39,213 nt of DNA from Planctomycetota bacterium (GTDB lineage: Bacteria; Planctomycetota; Planctomycetia; Pirellulales; UBA1268), in assembly GCA_027592945.1 (NCBI GenBank), contig JAQCJP010000004.1:1-39213 (forward strand), read 5' to 3'. The position numbers and the translations under genes were made by a program. The notes under the pieces were generated by a model. The model made no database searches. It worked only from the letters and a program-made list of their open reading frames with translations, and was not told the DNA's origin. Below, piece after piece: positions 8,001-15,537 of this stretch (position 1 is its first letter; each line of letters opens with the position of its first letter).

Positions 8001-8341
8001 ACCGGGTCGTCGGGGCTGGGGCCCTCGCCGGCGGCATCGAAGTCTTCGGAGGCCGGGAGGAGCAGGGGCGGCACGTCCGAGAAGAGGGCCACATCGTCGA
8101 CGAAGGCCTCGGCCTCGGCCGCATGGGGCAGGATGACCGCCAGCGTGGCCGGGCTGCGGCCGGCCTCCGCCCGGAGGACCGCCGCCACGGCCAGGGCGCA
8201 GGCCGATCCCCAGGTTCCGCCGATCGTGCCGCCGTGCCCGTCGTGCAAGGCGGCGACGACCTCTGCGAACCCGCTGTGCTGCTCGAGCGTGTCGGCCAGG
8301 CGGGCGAGCCGCATCTTGGCCCGTGTGGAGCGTCGTGCCAC
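5066..8341 (-). CDS. mfd: Transcription-repair coupling factor Mfd
   Basis: A 1091-residue SF2 DNA translocase that removes RNA polymerase stalled at DNA lesions and recruits UvrA. All expected parts appear in order: an N-terminal UvrB-homology region (ending near residue 350), the RNA-polymerase-interacting CarD-like domain (EGDYVVHVAHGIGRYRG), the Walker A motif GDVGFGKTE, the DEEQRFGV helicase box, TATPIPRTLHM, the motif VI region QLRGRVGRS, and the C-terminal TRCF domain. The length is close to, slightly below, the usual 1150 residues. The frame starts at the GTG at 8341. An ATG at 8314 (MRLARLADTLEQH) is a possible alternative. A TATACT -10 box ends only about 10 bases upstream of the GTG, which favours a nearly leaderless mRNA or the downstream ATG. 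Confidence 0.97.
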   Translation of the reverse strand: MARRSTRAKMRLARLADTLEQHSGFAEVVAALHDGHGGTIGGTWGSACALAVAAVLRAEAGRSPATLAVILPHAAEAEAFVDDVALFSDVPPLLLPASEDFDAAGEGPSPDDPVEAERLAAVKKLALPGGDPPRLVVTSVQAILAPLVDPRAIESGPRRLAVGGTVDPEELAEWLAARGWQAADAIDTPGSFARRGGIIDLFAADWERPVRLELFGDEIESLRTFDTVTQRSVADLETIDLTALAVEAGATRHTHLADLLPAGSAVAIVEPGECAEEATRFHQRLGEIAGLFDPEDVFARLHRFPSLALAAIPPSSLDAVATLAVESVERFTGALDRVREELETVGKDQEVWVVCPSEAEEARLTELLADSAPARTERLHFARGRLSGGFRLVPEKLVLVSSAELFNREEVSTRPARQRLSRAIDTFLDLHEGDYVVHVAHGIGRYRGMKLLEKHGRTEEFLELEFAESTKIYVPASAIELVQKYVGGTKLAPKLAKIGGAAWARQKAAVEQAVADMAADMLRLQATRASRPGIAFPPDTPWQRQFEEAFPYDETPDQLTAIEAIREDMQKPRPMDRLLCGDVGFGKTELAMRAAFKAAEAGMQVAVLVPTTVLCEQHKRTFTERFAEFPFVIRALSRLSSTKEERDTLEGLARKGVDIVIGTHRLAGADVHFANLGLVVVDEEQRFGVDVKERLKALRASVDVLTMTATPIPRTLHMSMLGIRDISNLTTPPTNRIPVETKPARWDTTLIRAAIERELARDGQVFFVHNRIHDIHKVAGRLQSIVPEASIGIAHGRLGETELEEVMVDFVQGKTDILLATTIIESGLDIPRANTIFIDEADKYGLADLHQLRGRVGRSHHRAWCYLLVDEAARLTSTAAKRLRAIQEFSSMGAGFSLAMRDLEIRGAGNLLGTQQSGHIATVGYELYCRLLETAVRGLKQMPPAEPPPVNIDLPGEAWLPRDYCPDFRAKIDVYRRLSRATAERQVDDLAAELSDRFGPLPDEARRLLDFARLRCRAIDLGIDSITRHPGMIMIGHHDRERIDALRRAAAKKSRVVRIVDQKTAVVPLHADTLADPNKLLASVRSLVELG

Positions 8342-8344
8342 TGA

Positions 8345-8365
8345 GGCCTGAGTATAGGGCAGGCC
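8345..8365 (-). promoter_or_regulatory. mfd promoter -10 box inside an inverted repeat
   Basis: On the minus strand TATACT (positions 8356-8351) matches the -10 consensus at five of six positions. It is enclosed by the perfect inverted repeat GGCCTG (8345-8350) and CAGGCC (8360-8365) with a 9-base spacer. No good -35 is seen at the normal distance. The arrangement is that of an operator overlapping a -10 element. Which regulator would bind is unknown. Confidence 0.4.
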
Positions 8366-8403
8366 GATTGCGGGGCACGAGCCGGGGCCAGACGCCCTCC
8401 GAC

Positions 8404-11400
8404 TCAGGACTGCTCGCGGAGTGAGCGATCGGACTCCTGCCGGATCCCAGACGGCCCGGAGTTATCTTCGTCCTGGTCAGCCTGGACAAAGGCGGCGGCC
8501 AGTTGGGCAAAGGCCTGCTGGCTGACCGTCGAAACCTTCGGCTGCCCGAGCGTGCCTGTCGTCGCGAGCGGAGCCGCCGAAGCCGCCGCTTGGGCCGTCG
8601 GCACAATGCTCCCAGCGGCGTAGGTTCCAGCCGTGCTGATGGCGAGCACATCAAACAGGTCGGTGATCCCGTCGTAGTTGAGATCCCCTTCACCCCAGGA
8701 GGCGGAGCCGCCGGTGCCGTAGCGTCCTCCGGTGGAGATGGCCAGCAAGTCGAAGACGTCGACGACCCGGTCGAGATTGACGTCGCCGATGGCCGTGTAG
8801 CTGACCCGCGTCTCACCGGACGGTTCGACGCGATAGCCGACCGCACGGCTGGCTGCGTCGGCCGCCGCGGCGGATGAGCCGATCCCGGTGGCTGAAGCCC
8901 AGGACCCGTCGCCGCGGCCAGCGATCAACTGCTGCCGCAGCGTCTGCGGGTCGAGACTCCCGGCCGGGAGGAGGAGTTCGGCCGTGCCGAGGTCGAGGCT
9001 CGCTCCCGGGGCCATCGCCAGGCCTCCCACGACGACTGTCTCATAGCCCACATCGAGCCGGAGGGCTGCTCCCGGCTCCACCGCGACCTGACCGCTTCCC
9101 AACGCACCGGCCGCACGAACCAGCAACTCTCCCGCCTCGATCAGCGTGCCGTTGGCATGGTCATTGGCCCGATCGAGTACCAGCCGCCCCAACCCTCGCT
9201 TCACCAGCCGGGTGGGGCCGGCGCGACTGACCGGATCGGTCTGCTCGGCTCCCTCGGCAACCTCAAACACGGTGTCCGGCCCGCGGAGACTGACCGCGGC
9301 CAGGCTGCTGAAGCTGCCGGCGTAGTTGCCCTGGATGAATCGCTGCTGGCCGCCCCTCGGTCCGCTGGTGCGGGCCAGAAACGCCGGCACGTTCTTGACG
9401 ACGTAGAGGCTGCCTCCGGCCGGAATGACCGTGCCCCCCCGAAACGTGTGCTCGACGTCGCCCACCAGTTGCCAGCCCGAGATGTCAACGGCTTCCGAAG
9501 AAACGTTGTCGAGCCGGAGGTATTGCTCGGCCGGATTTCCGGAAATAGGGGTGGCGTCGAAGTCGTCGGTATTGATGGTGACCACCGCGGTGGCCCGTTG
9601 GGCGGCCGGCACCCGGGGGTCGGCGGTAATGAACGTCCGCCGCCCGTCGAGAAACACGTCCTGCAGCTGGTCGACCGCCTCGCTCGGCGTGTTCGGATAG
9701 GACCGGAAGTTGGAATGGAGGCCCCATGCGGCGAGGTCGGCCGCGGCTGCGGTTTCAGTCAGCAGCCGCTGCTCCTCGATCCGGCGGTAGGCGTGGCTCT
9801 CGGCGACGGGACTGCCGGGCAGCCCGTAGAAGGCGTCGGAGAGCGACCGCAGCCGCCGAAAGAACATCTCCGCGAGATCAGGATGCTCGAAGAATCGTTT
9901 GAAGACGTTGTTGCCCGCGACCGTTCCGGCCGCGGTGAGGTTGGAATCGAGGAACATGCCATTGTCGAAATACTGGTCTCGCCAGTGATGGCCAAACGAC
10001 AGGTCTTGGTCCCAGGGCAGGGGAAACCACTGCCCGGTTCCGTCGTTGTCGTGGTACCAGAGCATGTTCTTGTGGCCATAGTCGTGATTCCCGATGAGGG
10101 CATGGATGGCCAGATTGTTGACGAGCGAGGCAATCTCCAGGTTGTCGAAATCCCAGGTGGTGGCCGCGGTACCGGAGAGGCCGTTGGCATCGACCACTTC
10201 CTGGAAGTCGCTGTGGTCCTCGTATTCCCGTGACTTCTTCTCGACGTTTGTCGTGGCGCTATTGAGCCAGTTGTTGACCTTGTAGGCGGCACCGTTGGGA
10301 TCGAGCCCGACCCGCTCGAGGTATTCCTCGTCGATCTCCTCGATCACGTCGTAGAGCCCCAGAAAGCTGCCGTTGCGGTGCACGACCACCGGGTAACCGG
10401 CGAGGGCGGGGTGGTCGCCGAAGGCAAAGGCCTCGTAGGCGAGCGGGTGCCGGACCTTCGTCTGATCGGCGTAGTTGGTGAGGAGATTGAAGTCGCTGGC
10501 GATGCCGATGGCGGGTCCGAGGTCGAACTTCTCCCCTGAGTTGGCATCGATGTCGAAGGATTTTTTCGGGAAAAACGAGGTCGACTGCCCGTGCAGATCG
10601 ATCTGGACATTGTCGTAGAAGATGTCGCGGTAGAAGAGAGAGGCTCGCGTTCCTGCGCGGGTCTCCGCGGCTGCCGGATCCTGGACGAACAGCGACATGA
10701 CCGGCAGATCACCCGCGATCGACCCGTCAACCACCACCGTCCCGAAATACTCCGCCGAGTCGGCAGGGTAGAGAAACCGCGGCTCCCGTGTCGCCCGGTT
10801 CTGGATGTCGTCGGCGGTTACGTACCAGCGAAACATCTCGCCGGCAACGAAGCTGGAACCGGGCACCGTCGCGGAATAGATACCGTCGCCCGCCACGCCA
10901 TCACCGTCGGCTCCGGCGTCGTTCATGGCGATGGTGGCCTCCGCCTCGAACATCCGCCGGGTGTGAAGCACCACCGACCCGGGATCGACAGGGTGGTCTG
11001 ACGCAGTGACGCGGGCGGTGAAGACGAGATCCTCACCGGGAAGGAGCCTCCTTCCCGAGGCCGTCACACCGCTGACGGTCGGCCCGAGCGGCAGGCGGGG
11101 ACTGTTGGCGGCACCGGGGCTCGCGGTCGTCAGGTAGCTGATTTCACCGGATGTCAGGGAGTTGGTCGTCAGCAGCGGGGCCATCAGAAAGTCGCTGCTC
11201 TCCGGACTTTGGTTGAGCATCTGAATGGCAAGCGTGTTGGTGCCGTCCACCAGCAGGGAACGGAAATCGCCCTCCGCCCCGGAGCTGCCATCGAGCTTGA
11301 AGTTCTCGTAGCGGACCGCCGCGGAATCGGCGTTATGGGCCGAGGCGATCGCGTCCCAGGTGAGGCCGTTGCCGGCGTTCCGGGAAAAGAGAAAACTGCC

Positions 11401-12264
11401 GTTGAGGTAGGCGGCAAATCCGTCGTCGTATTTCAGGCCCAGGGTGAGATCCGAGACAGTCGCCGCGTCGGTGAGTTCGAACTGCATTCTGGCATAGACG
11501 CTGGTCGTGCCGGCCGGGACCGCTGTCGAGAAGAGCCCCAGATATCGGTGGTAGGAATCGGGCCATTCCTCGTAACCGATGGCGGCCGTGCCGGGCGTGA
11601 ACCCGTTGGCCGCGGCATCAAAGTCATTGGCCGTCCAGTCGCTGCCCAGCGAGCCGTCTTCCGGAATCAGATACCAGGCAGCTGTCTCCGGGGACACGAG
11701 GGGCCCGTTGACGATTCCGTAGGAGATGTCGGAGATCTGTGGGGGATACTCGCTGAGGGCCGACCCAAACTCGTCGATCAGGATTCCGGCCGGTGAGCGG
11801 AGGCCGACATATTCACCGCCGGCGCTGAGGCTGAAGTTGGTGTGGAAATGGCCGGCCGGATCGATCTGGTTGCGGCCCGATGCAAAGACCACCAGATACT
11901 CGCCTGGCTCAAGCACCGCCGAGGTGGGGAATCGCCACTTTGTCGGCTTGTTGACCTTGTCGGTCAGATAGTGGCCCTGCAGATCGACCGGCTCGTCGCC
12001 ACGGTTGTAGATTTCGATCCAGTCGCTCGAGTCACCGAACCCGTCATCGAGGGTCGCGGTGTTGGAGGCCATGAACTCCGAGAGTACAAGATCCGCCGTC
12101 AGCAGCCTGCGGGCTTCGAGCCGCTCGCAGGCCAGTCTCGAGCGGGCAATCCTGTGACGCCGGCGGCGACTGCAGGCAGGGCTCGTCTCCACCGGATCCC
12201 TCGTCAACACGGTTGCATGCCAGTGAAGTTCTCGACTGACCGCCCTGCGTTCCCAGGAGGTCAC
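8404..12264 (-). CDS. LEPR-XLL / lamin-tail / CotH-kinase / dockerin surface protein
   Basis: A 1286-residue multidomain exported protein. Near residues 46-58 it has CERLEARRLLTAD, the LEPR-XLL motif found at the N-termini of large planctomycete extracellular proteins. A lamin-tail domain follows (about residues 57-170, SDWIEIYNRGDEPVDL). The CotH region begins near residue 523 (PVMSLFVQDP) and contains the kinase signature PLPWDQDLSFGHHW near residue 752. CotH-type kinases transfer phosphate to secreted proteins. Around residues 1015-1080 there is a PATR-like beta segment (RGLGRLVLDRANDHANGTLIEAG). Two dockerin type I repeats lie near residues 1155-1215 (GDVNLDRVVDVFDLLAIS and GDLNYDGITDLFDVLAIS). 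The GTG start at 12264 is the furthest upstream. Other GTG or TTG codons before residue 30 are possible. It follows the amidohydrolase on the same strand. Confidence 0.9.
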   Translation of the reverse strand: MTSWERRAVSRELHWHATVLTRDPVETSPACSRRRRHRIARSRLACERLEARRLLTADLVLSEFMASNTATLDDGFGDSSDWIEIYNRGDEPVDLQGHYLTDKVNKPTKWRFPTSAVLEPGEYLVVFASGRNQIDPAGHFHTNFSLSAGGEYVGLRSPAGILIDEFGSALSEYPPQISDISYGIVNGPLVSPETAAWYLIPEDGSLGSDWTANDFDAAANGFTPGTAAIGYEEWPDSYHRYLGLFSTAVPAGTTSVYARMQFELTDAATVSDLTLGLKYDDGFAAYLNGSFLFSRNAGNGLTWDAIASAHNADSAAVRYENFKLDGSSGAEGDFRSLLVDGTNTLAIQMLNQSPESSDFLMAPLLTTNSLTSGEISYLTTASPGAANSPRLPLGPTVSGVTASGRRLLPGEDLVFTARVTASDHPVDPGSVVLHTRRMFEAEATIAMNDAGADGDGVAGDGIYSATVPGSSFVAGEMFRWYVTADDIQNRATREPRFLYPADSAEYFGTVVVDGSIAGDLPVMSLFVQDPAAAETRAGTRASLFYRDIFYDNVQIDLHGQSTSFFPKKSFDIDANSGEKFDLGPAIGIASDFNLLTNYADQTKVRHPLAYEAFAFGDHPALAGYPVVVHRNGSFLGLYDVIEEIDEEYLERVGLDPNGAAYKVNNWLNSATTNVEKKSREYEDHSDFQEVVDANGLSGTAATTWDFDNLEIASLVNNLAIHALIGNHDYGHKNMLWYHDNDGTGQWFPLPWDQDLSFGHHWRDQYFDNGMFLDSNLTAAGTVAGNNVFKRFFEHPDLAEMFFRRLRSLSDAFYGLPGSPVAESHAYRRIEEQRLLTETAAAADLAAWGLHSNFRSYPNTPSEAVDQLQDVFLDGRRTFITADPRVPAAQRATAVVTINTDDFDATPISGNPAEQYLRLDNVSSEAVDISGWQLVGDVEHTFRGGTVIPAGGSLYVVKNVPAFLARTSGPRGGQQRFIQGNYAGSFSSLAAVSLRGPDTVFEVAEGAEQTDPVSRAGPTRLVKRGLGRLVLDRANDHANGTLIEAGELLVRAAGALGSGQVAVEPGAALRLDVGYETVVVGGLAMAPGASLDLGTAELLLPAGSLDPQTLRQQLIAGRGDGSWASATGIGSSAAAADAASRAVGYRVEPSGETRVSYTAIGDVNLDRVVDVFDLLAISTGGRYGTGGSASWGEGDLNYDGITDLFDVLAISTAGTYAAGSIVPTAQAAASAAPLATTGTLGQPKVSTVSQQAFAQLAAAFVQADQDEDNSGPSGIRQESDRSLREQS

Positions 12265-12379
12265 GATCCAGCAGGCGATTCGTCGCCCGTAGCAAAGGCC
12301 ACCCCCGTCGGGGGTGGAATATCACATACCGGTTGCCGGCCTGCAAGGGCGGGCTGCCGTAGGAAACCGCACGGCGGCA
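12265..12379 (-). ncRNA. Candidate structured 5' leader upstream of the CotH gene
   Basis: Read on the minus strand, this 115-base leader can form several perfect helices. One is CCACCCCC-GAC-GGGGGTGG (forward 12299-12317, 8 bp). Another is CCGGCAACCGG (12329-12339, 4 bp). A closing helix pairs GCCCG (12354-12350) with CGGGC (12289-12285) and encloses the first two. A fourth hairpin, GGCGA-CGAA-TCGCC (12287-12274), shares three bases with the closing helix and ends 9 bases before the GTG start. The closing helix and the fourth hairpin are therefore mutually exclusive, which is the layout of a regulatory RNA switch. It matches no riboswitch class I recognise. It could also be a dispersed palindromic repeat. 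Confidence 0.35.
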
Positions 12380-12496
12380 TTATTCACTGGGGATGTCGAG
12401 TTCCGACTCATTGGCCAGACCGGGTTTGATCACGGCGGTCAGGCCCGAGGTGGGAAACTCTTCAGGGTGGATGCTGAGGATTGCGGCGATAGCCAT
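12380..12496 (-). CDS. Candidate 38-residue small protein
   Basis: An ATG at 12496, 21 bases after the amidohydrolase stop and in the same frame, opens a 38-codon reading frame ending in TAA. The product reads MAIAAILSIHPEEFPTSG, then LTAVIKPGLANESELDIPSE, with ordinary amino-acid composition and no low complexity. There is no Shine-Dalgarno sequence, so translation would depend on coupling or on occasional readthrough of the TGA at 12518-12520. I do not recognise the family. It could be a real small protein or the remnant of the end of a longer gene. Confidence 0.35.
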   Translation of the reverse strand: MAIAAILSIHPEEFPTSGLTAVIKPGLANESELDIPSE

Positions 12497-12517
12497 GGCG
12501 ATAGCAGCCGCACCGGC

Positions 12518-13567
12518 TCACTCCGGCTTGGCCTCGAGGAACGTGAACGGCTCGGCCTCGATCAGCGCGTCTGTTGCCGCCCCCGAGTACGTCTGGCCGT
12601 CGGCCAGCGGCAGCCGCCTGACAGGCGAGCCAGCCGCAAACTCGAGATCGGCCAGCGGCAGCCAGAAAACGGTCGGGCTGGTCGCCGAGTCGAAGAAGAC
12701 CGTCCGGGTGCCATGGTCGTGGACGGTCCGCCAGATCGTGCTGGCGATATTGGGCTTGCCGGGCGTGGCGATGCCCAGCGGCACGCTCGCCCCACGGATC
12801 ACACCGAAGACCGCCGCGATCGCCCGCTGACCGGTCATCTCTCGCGGGATGGCGTTGATGTAGAAGCTCGTCCGGGCAAAGCGGTCGCTGGCCCGGCTCG
12901 TGCCCGGGAGCATCACGTCACCGCCGATCTCCTTCCAGTAGGCGTTGAGGGCAAGCTGCTGGTCGAAGGGAGGCGAGTTGGTCATCACGGTGTAGTGCCG
13001 GCCGTGATGGATGACCAACTTGCCGGCGATGTATTCGAGGATCGCCGAATCACCGGACGGGTCAGAGAGGGCCACGTGGCCGACACCGGGAGAGCCGTTG
13101 GGCAGGACTGGGGCCACGACCGTGAAGGGCTCCTTCTCGAGGGCGGCGACTGCCTCGGCGACCGTCGCGTAGGAATCGAGGATGTACTGAGCCCAGGCGG
13201 CGATCGAGATCGTCGGCCGGCCGGCGACCGGCCGGCCGTAGTCGCTCTCGGCGAGGTAGAGCGTGTTGGCGACGAGCCCCTTTTCGTTCATGCCGTCTAC
13301 GCTCGCTGCGCCGTAGAAGCTGACGATCAAGGAGCCGTATTGGCTCGTCCACTCCAGGCTCTGCGGCCCGGCGGCCCCCTGCCGCTGCATGCCTCGCGGG
13401 AAGACCCAGATCTCTGATTTTGGGTCCTCCATCCAGTCCATCGAGCGACCGACAATCACGGTGTTGTCGACACAGACGTGCAGGCAACGGGTGCATGCGA
13501 ACGCCGGAATGGCGAACCCGACAGCAACGGTGAGAACTGCAGCGATTCGGAAGCAGCGGGACGACAT
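12518..13567 (-). CDS. Exported linear amide C-N hydrolase (choloylglycine hydrolase / penicillin V acylase family)
   Basis: A 349-residue Ntn hydrolase. The ATG at 13567 gives a clean signal peptide (RIAAVLTVAVGFAIPAFA) cut directly before Cys25, which would become the N-terminal catalytic nucleophile of the mature enzyme. Further expected residues are present: Arg41 and Asp44 in GRSMDW, the NEKGL element, and TNSPPF with the conserved Asn. The family cleaves linear amides such as conjugated bile salts, penicillin V and, in several Gram-negative bacteria, acyl-homoserine lactones. In a free-living planctomycete a bile-salt role is unlikely; quorum-signal or lipopeptide cleavage is more plausible but not shown. 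The frame is open upstream to 13849, but that part is low-complexity Arg-rich sequence antisense to ilvB and is not included. Confidence 0.92.
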   Translation of the reverse strand: MSSRCFRIAAVLTVAVGFAIPAFACTRCLHVCVDNTVIVGRSMDWMEDPKSEIWVFPRGMQRQGAAGPQSLEWTSQYGSLIVSFYGAASVDGMNEKGLVANTLYLAESDYGRPVAGRPTISIAAWAQYILDSYATVAEAVAALEKEPFTVVAPVLPNGSPGVGHVALSDPSGDSAILEYIAGKLVIHHGRHYTVMTNSPPFDQQLALNAYWKEIGGDVMLPGTSRASDRFARTSFYINAIPREMTGQRAIAAVFGVIRGASVPLGIATPGKPNIASTIWRTVHDHGTRTVFFDSATSPTVFWLPLADLEFAAGSPVRRLPLADGQTYSGAATDALIEAEPFTFLEAKPE

Positions 13568-13710
13568 CAACTGGCCCCCCAAAGGGAAAAGGTGAAAACC
13601 TGCCGAAATATACGAAAAACGGGGCCTTTTCCCGAGCCCGCGGTTATCGTGTATTTTTGAGATGATATCGCCGGGATGCCCCCGGCCCTCCGTCCCGCTT
13701 GGAGTTCGCC
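13568..13710. promoter_or_regulatory. Divergent promoter region between the amidohydrolase and ilvB
   Basis: An AT-richer 143-base gap. On the minus strand TATATT (13612-13607) is a good -10 candidate for the amidohydrolase gene, without a convincing -35. On the plus strand TTTTCC (13627-13632), a 17-base spacer and TGTATT (13650-13655) form a weak candidate for ilvB. No leader-peptide/attenuator of the kind that controls branched-chain amino-acid genes in enterobacteria is apparent. Confidence 0.35.
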
Positions 13711-15483
13711 ATGGCCACCGCTTCCCGATCCGCCGCCTCCGCCGCCTTCGTCTCGGGCGCCGACGTCGTCGTCGAGTCGCTGGTGCGGCAGGGGGTCGAG
13801 GTGATCTTCGCCTATCCGGGCGGGGCGAGCATGCCGCTTCATCAGTCACTGACCCGCTACGGCGACCGGATTCGCACGATCCTGCCCCGCCATGAGCAGG
13901 GAGGCGGCTTCGCGGCCCAAGGCTACGCCCGCGTCACCGGCAAGCCCGGGGTCTGCATGGCCACCAGCGGTCCCGGGGCCCTCAATCTGGTGACGGCGAT
14001 CGCCGACGCCAAGATGGATAGCGTCCCGCTGATCGCGATCACCGGCCAGGTGGGCACCAGCGTGATCGGCACCGACGCCTTCCAGGAGACGCCGATCGTC
14101 GAAGTCTGCCGGGGGATCACCAAGCACCACTACCTGGTGACCGACGCGGCCGACATCGCCCGGGTGATGCGGGAGGCCTTCCACATCGCGACCACCGGTC
14201 GGCCCGGTCCGGTCCTGATCGACCTGCCCAAGAACATCCAGCAGACCAACGTCGAGCCCGACTACGACGCCCCGCTCAACCTGCCCGGCTACCGGCCCGA
14301 GCCACCGCAGCCGCGGCCCGAGCAGATCGCCCAGGTCGCTGCGGCGATCAAGCGGGCCAAGCGGCCGGTGATCTATGCAGGTGGCGGCGTGATCACGGGC
14401 AACGCCTCCGATGAGCTTCGCGAACTCGTCCGCAAAACGGGCATTCCCGTCACGATGACACTGATGGGCCTGGGAGCCTTTCCCGCCAACGATCCCCGTT
14501 GCCTCGACATGCTCGGGATGCACGGCAGCGTCTATGCCAACTATGCCGTCGACGAGGCCGACCTGCTGATCGCGATCGGCGTGCGGTTCGACGACCGGGT
14601 GACCGGCAAGGTGGCGGAGTTCGCCCAGCACGGCTTCATCGTCCACATCGACATCGATCCCTCCGAGATCAACAAAAACAAGCTCGTCCACGTGCCGATC
14701 GTGGCCGATGTGGAAGACGCCCTCCACGCCCTCAACAAGGTCGTCGAGAAGCCGGCGGCCTCCCTCGACGACTGGTATGCCAAAATCGCCGAGTGGAAGC
14801 GGGAGGACCCCTTCTCGTACGACGAGAGTTATCCCGGCATTCTCGCTCAGGAGGCGATCGACCATCTTTCGCGGCTGACGGCCGACCGCGAGGCGATCGT
14901 CGCCGTCGGCGTCGGCCAACATCAGATGTGGGCCGCCCAGTTCTTCAAGTTCCGCGAGCCGCGGACCTGGCTCTCCTCGAGCGGCCTGGGCACGATGGGC
15001 TTCGGCCTGCCAGCGGCGATGGGGGCCAAGGTGGCCCGCCCCGAGGCGGTCGTGGTCGACATCGACGGTGACGGCAGCATCCTGATGAACATCCAGGAGT
15101 TTGCCACCTGCAAGACTGAGAACATTCCCGTCAAGGTGCTGCTGCTCAACAACCAGCACCTGGGGATGGTGGTCCAGTGGGAAGACCGGTTCTTCAAGGG
15201 GAACCGGGCCCACACCTACCTCGGCCCAGTCGACAACCCGGAGGCCTGCGGCCAGGGCGACGGGATCTCGCCGGAGTGCCGCTATCCCGATTTCGTGGCG
15301 ATCGCGAAGGGTTTCGGCTGGCAGGCCGAGACGATCCAGGCCAAGGCCGACCTTGAGCCGGCCCTTGAGCGGCTGATTGACGCCCCGGGGCCGGCCCTGC
15401 TCGACGTGCAGGTGCCCTACCAGGAGCACGTCCTCCCGATGATTCCCTCCGGGATGACCGTCCGCGACCTGATCAAGCGGTAG
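13711..15483 (+). CDS. ilvB: Acetolactate synthase large (catalytic) subunit
   Basis: A 590-residue ThDP-dependent enzyme that condenses two pyruvates (or pyruvate plus 2-oxobutyrate) in the first common step of valine, leucine and isoleucine synthesis. The ATG at 13711 has GGAG six bases upstream. The N-terminal ThDP domain has the catalytic glutamate in RHEQGG (Glu62), followed by SGPGALNL and the TDAFQE segment. The FAD-binding middle domain and the C-terminal ThDP motif ([11 protein letters not shown], with [12 protein letters not shown]) are complete. After this the chain reads [15 protein letters not shown], close to the plant enzyme, and then an insertion of about 15 residues with two cysteines (near residues 508-525) before [13 protein letters not shown]. 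No regulatory small subunit (ilvN) is adjacent; the downstream gene is convergent. Confidence 0.96.
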   Translation: MATASRSAASAAFVSGADVVVESLVRQGVEVIFAYPGGASMPLHQSLTRYGDRIRTILPRHEQGGGFAAQGYARVTGKPGVCMATSGPGALNLVTAIADAKMDSVPLIAITGQVGTSVIGTDAFQETPIVEVCRGITKHHYLVTDAADIARVMREAFHIATTGRPGPVLIDLPKNIQQTNVEPDYDAPLNLPGYRPEPPQPRPEQIAQVAAAIKRAKRPVIYAGGGVITGNASDELRELVRKTGIPVTMTLMGLGAFPANDPRCLDMLGMHGSVYANYAVDEADLLIAIGVRFDDRVTGKVAEFAQHGFIVHIDIDPSEINKNKLVHVPIVADVEDALHALNKVVEKPAASLDDWYAKIAEWKREDPFSYDESYPGILAQEAIDHLSRLTADREAIVAVGVGQHQMWAAQFFKFREPRTWLSSSGLGTMGFGLPAAMGAKVARPEAVVVDIDGDGSILMNIQEFATCKTENIPVKVLLLNNQHLGMVVQWEDRFFKGNRAHTYLGPVDNPEACGQGDGISPECRYPDFVAIAKGFGWQAETIQAKADLEPALERLIDAPGPALLDVQVPYQEHVLPMIPSGMTVRDLIKR

Positions 15484-15537
15484 GCCCTTTGACTCGACGG
15501 TCGGCAGGCCGGTGTTCGACCAGCCTCGCCGATCCGA

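Noticed and set aside
5993-8344. A plus-strand open frame of 783 codons opposite mfd
   Set aside because: It is antisense to a complete, motif-rich mfd gene. Its product is repetitive in Gly, Arg, Asp and Leu with no domain. Long antisense frames are expected at this GC content.
12299-12317. The 8-bp GC hairpin as an intrinsic terminator of the amidohydrolase transcript
   Set aside because: No T tract follows on the minus strand, and it is embedded in further helices just before a start codon, so a leader structure is more likely.
12518-13849. A longer form of the amidohydrolase starting at 13849
   Set aside because: The added segment runs across the divergent promoter region and into ilvB, is made of Arg/Pro runs and would destroy the signal peptide required to expose the catalytic Cys.
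13846-15429. A minus-strand open frame of 527 codons opposite ilvB
   Set aside because: Antisense to an intact ilvB. The translation is His/Asp/Val/Gly-rich noise without motifs.
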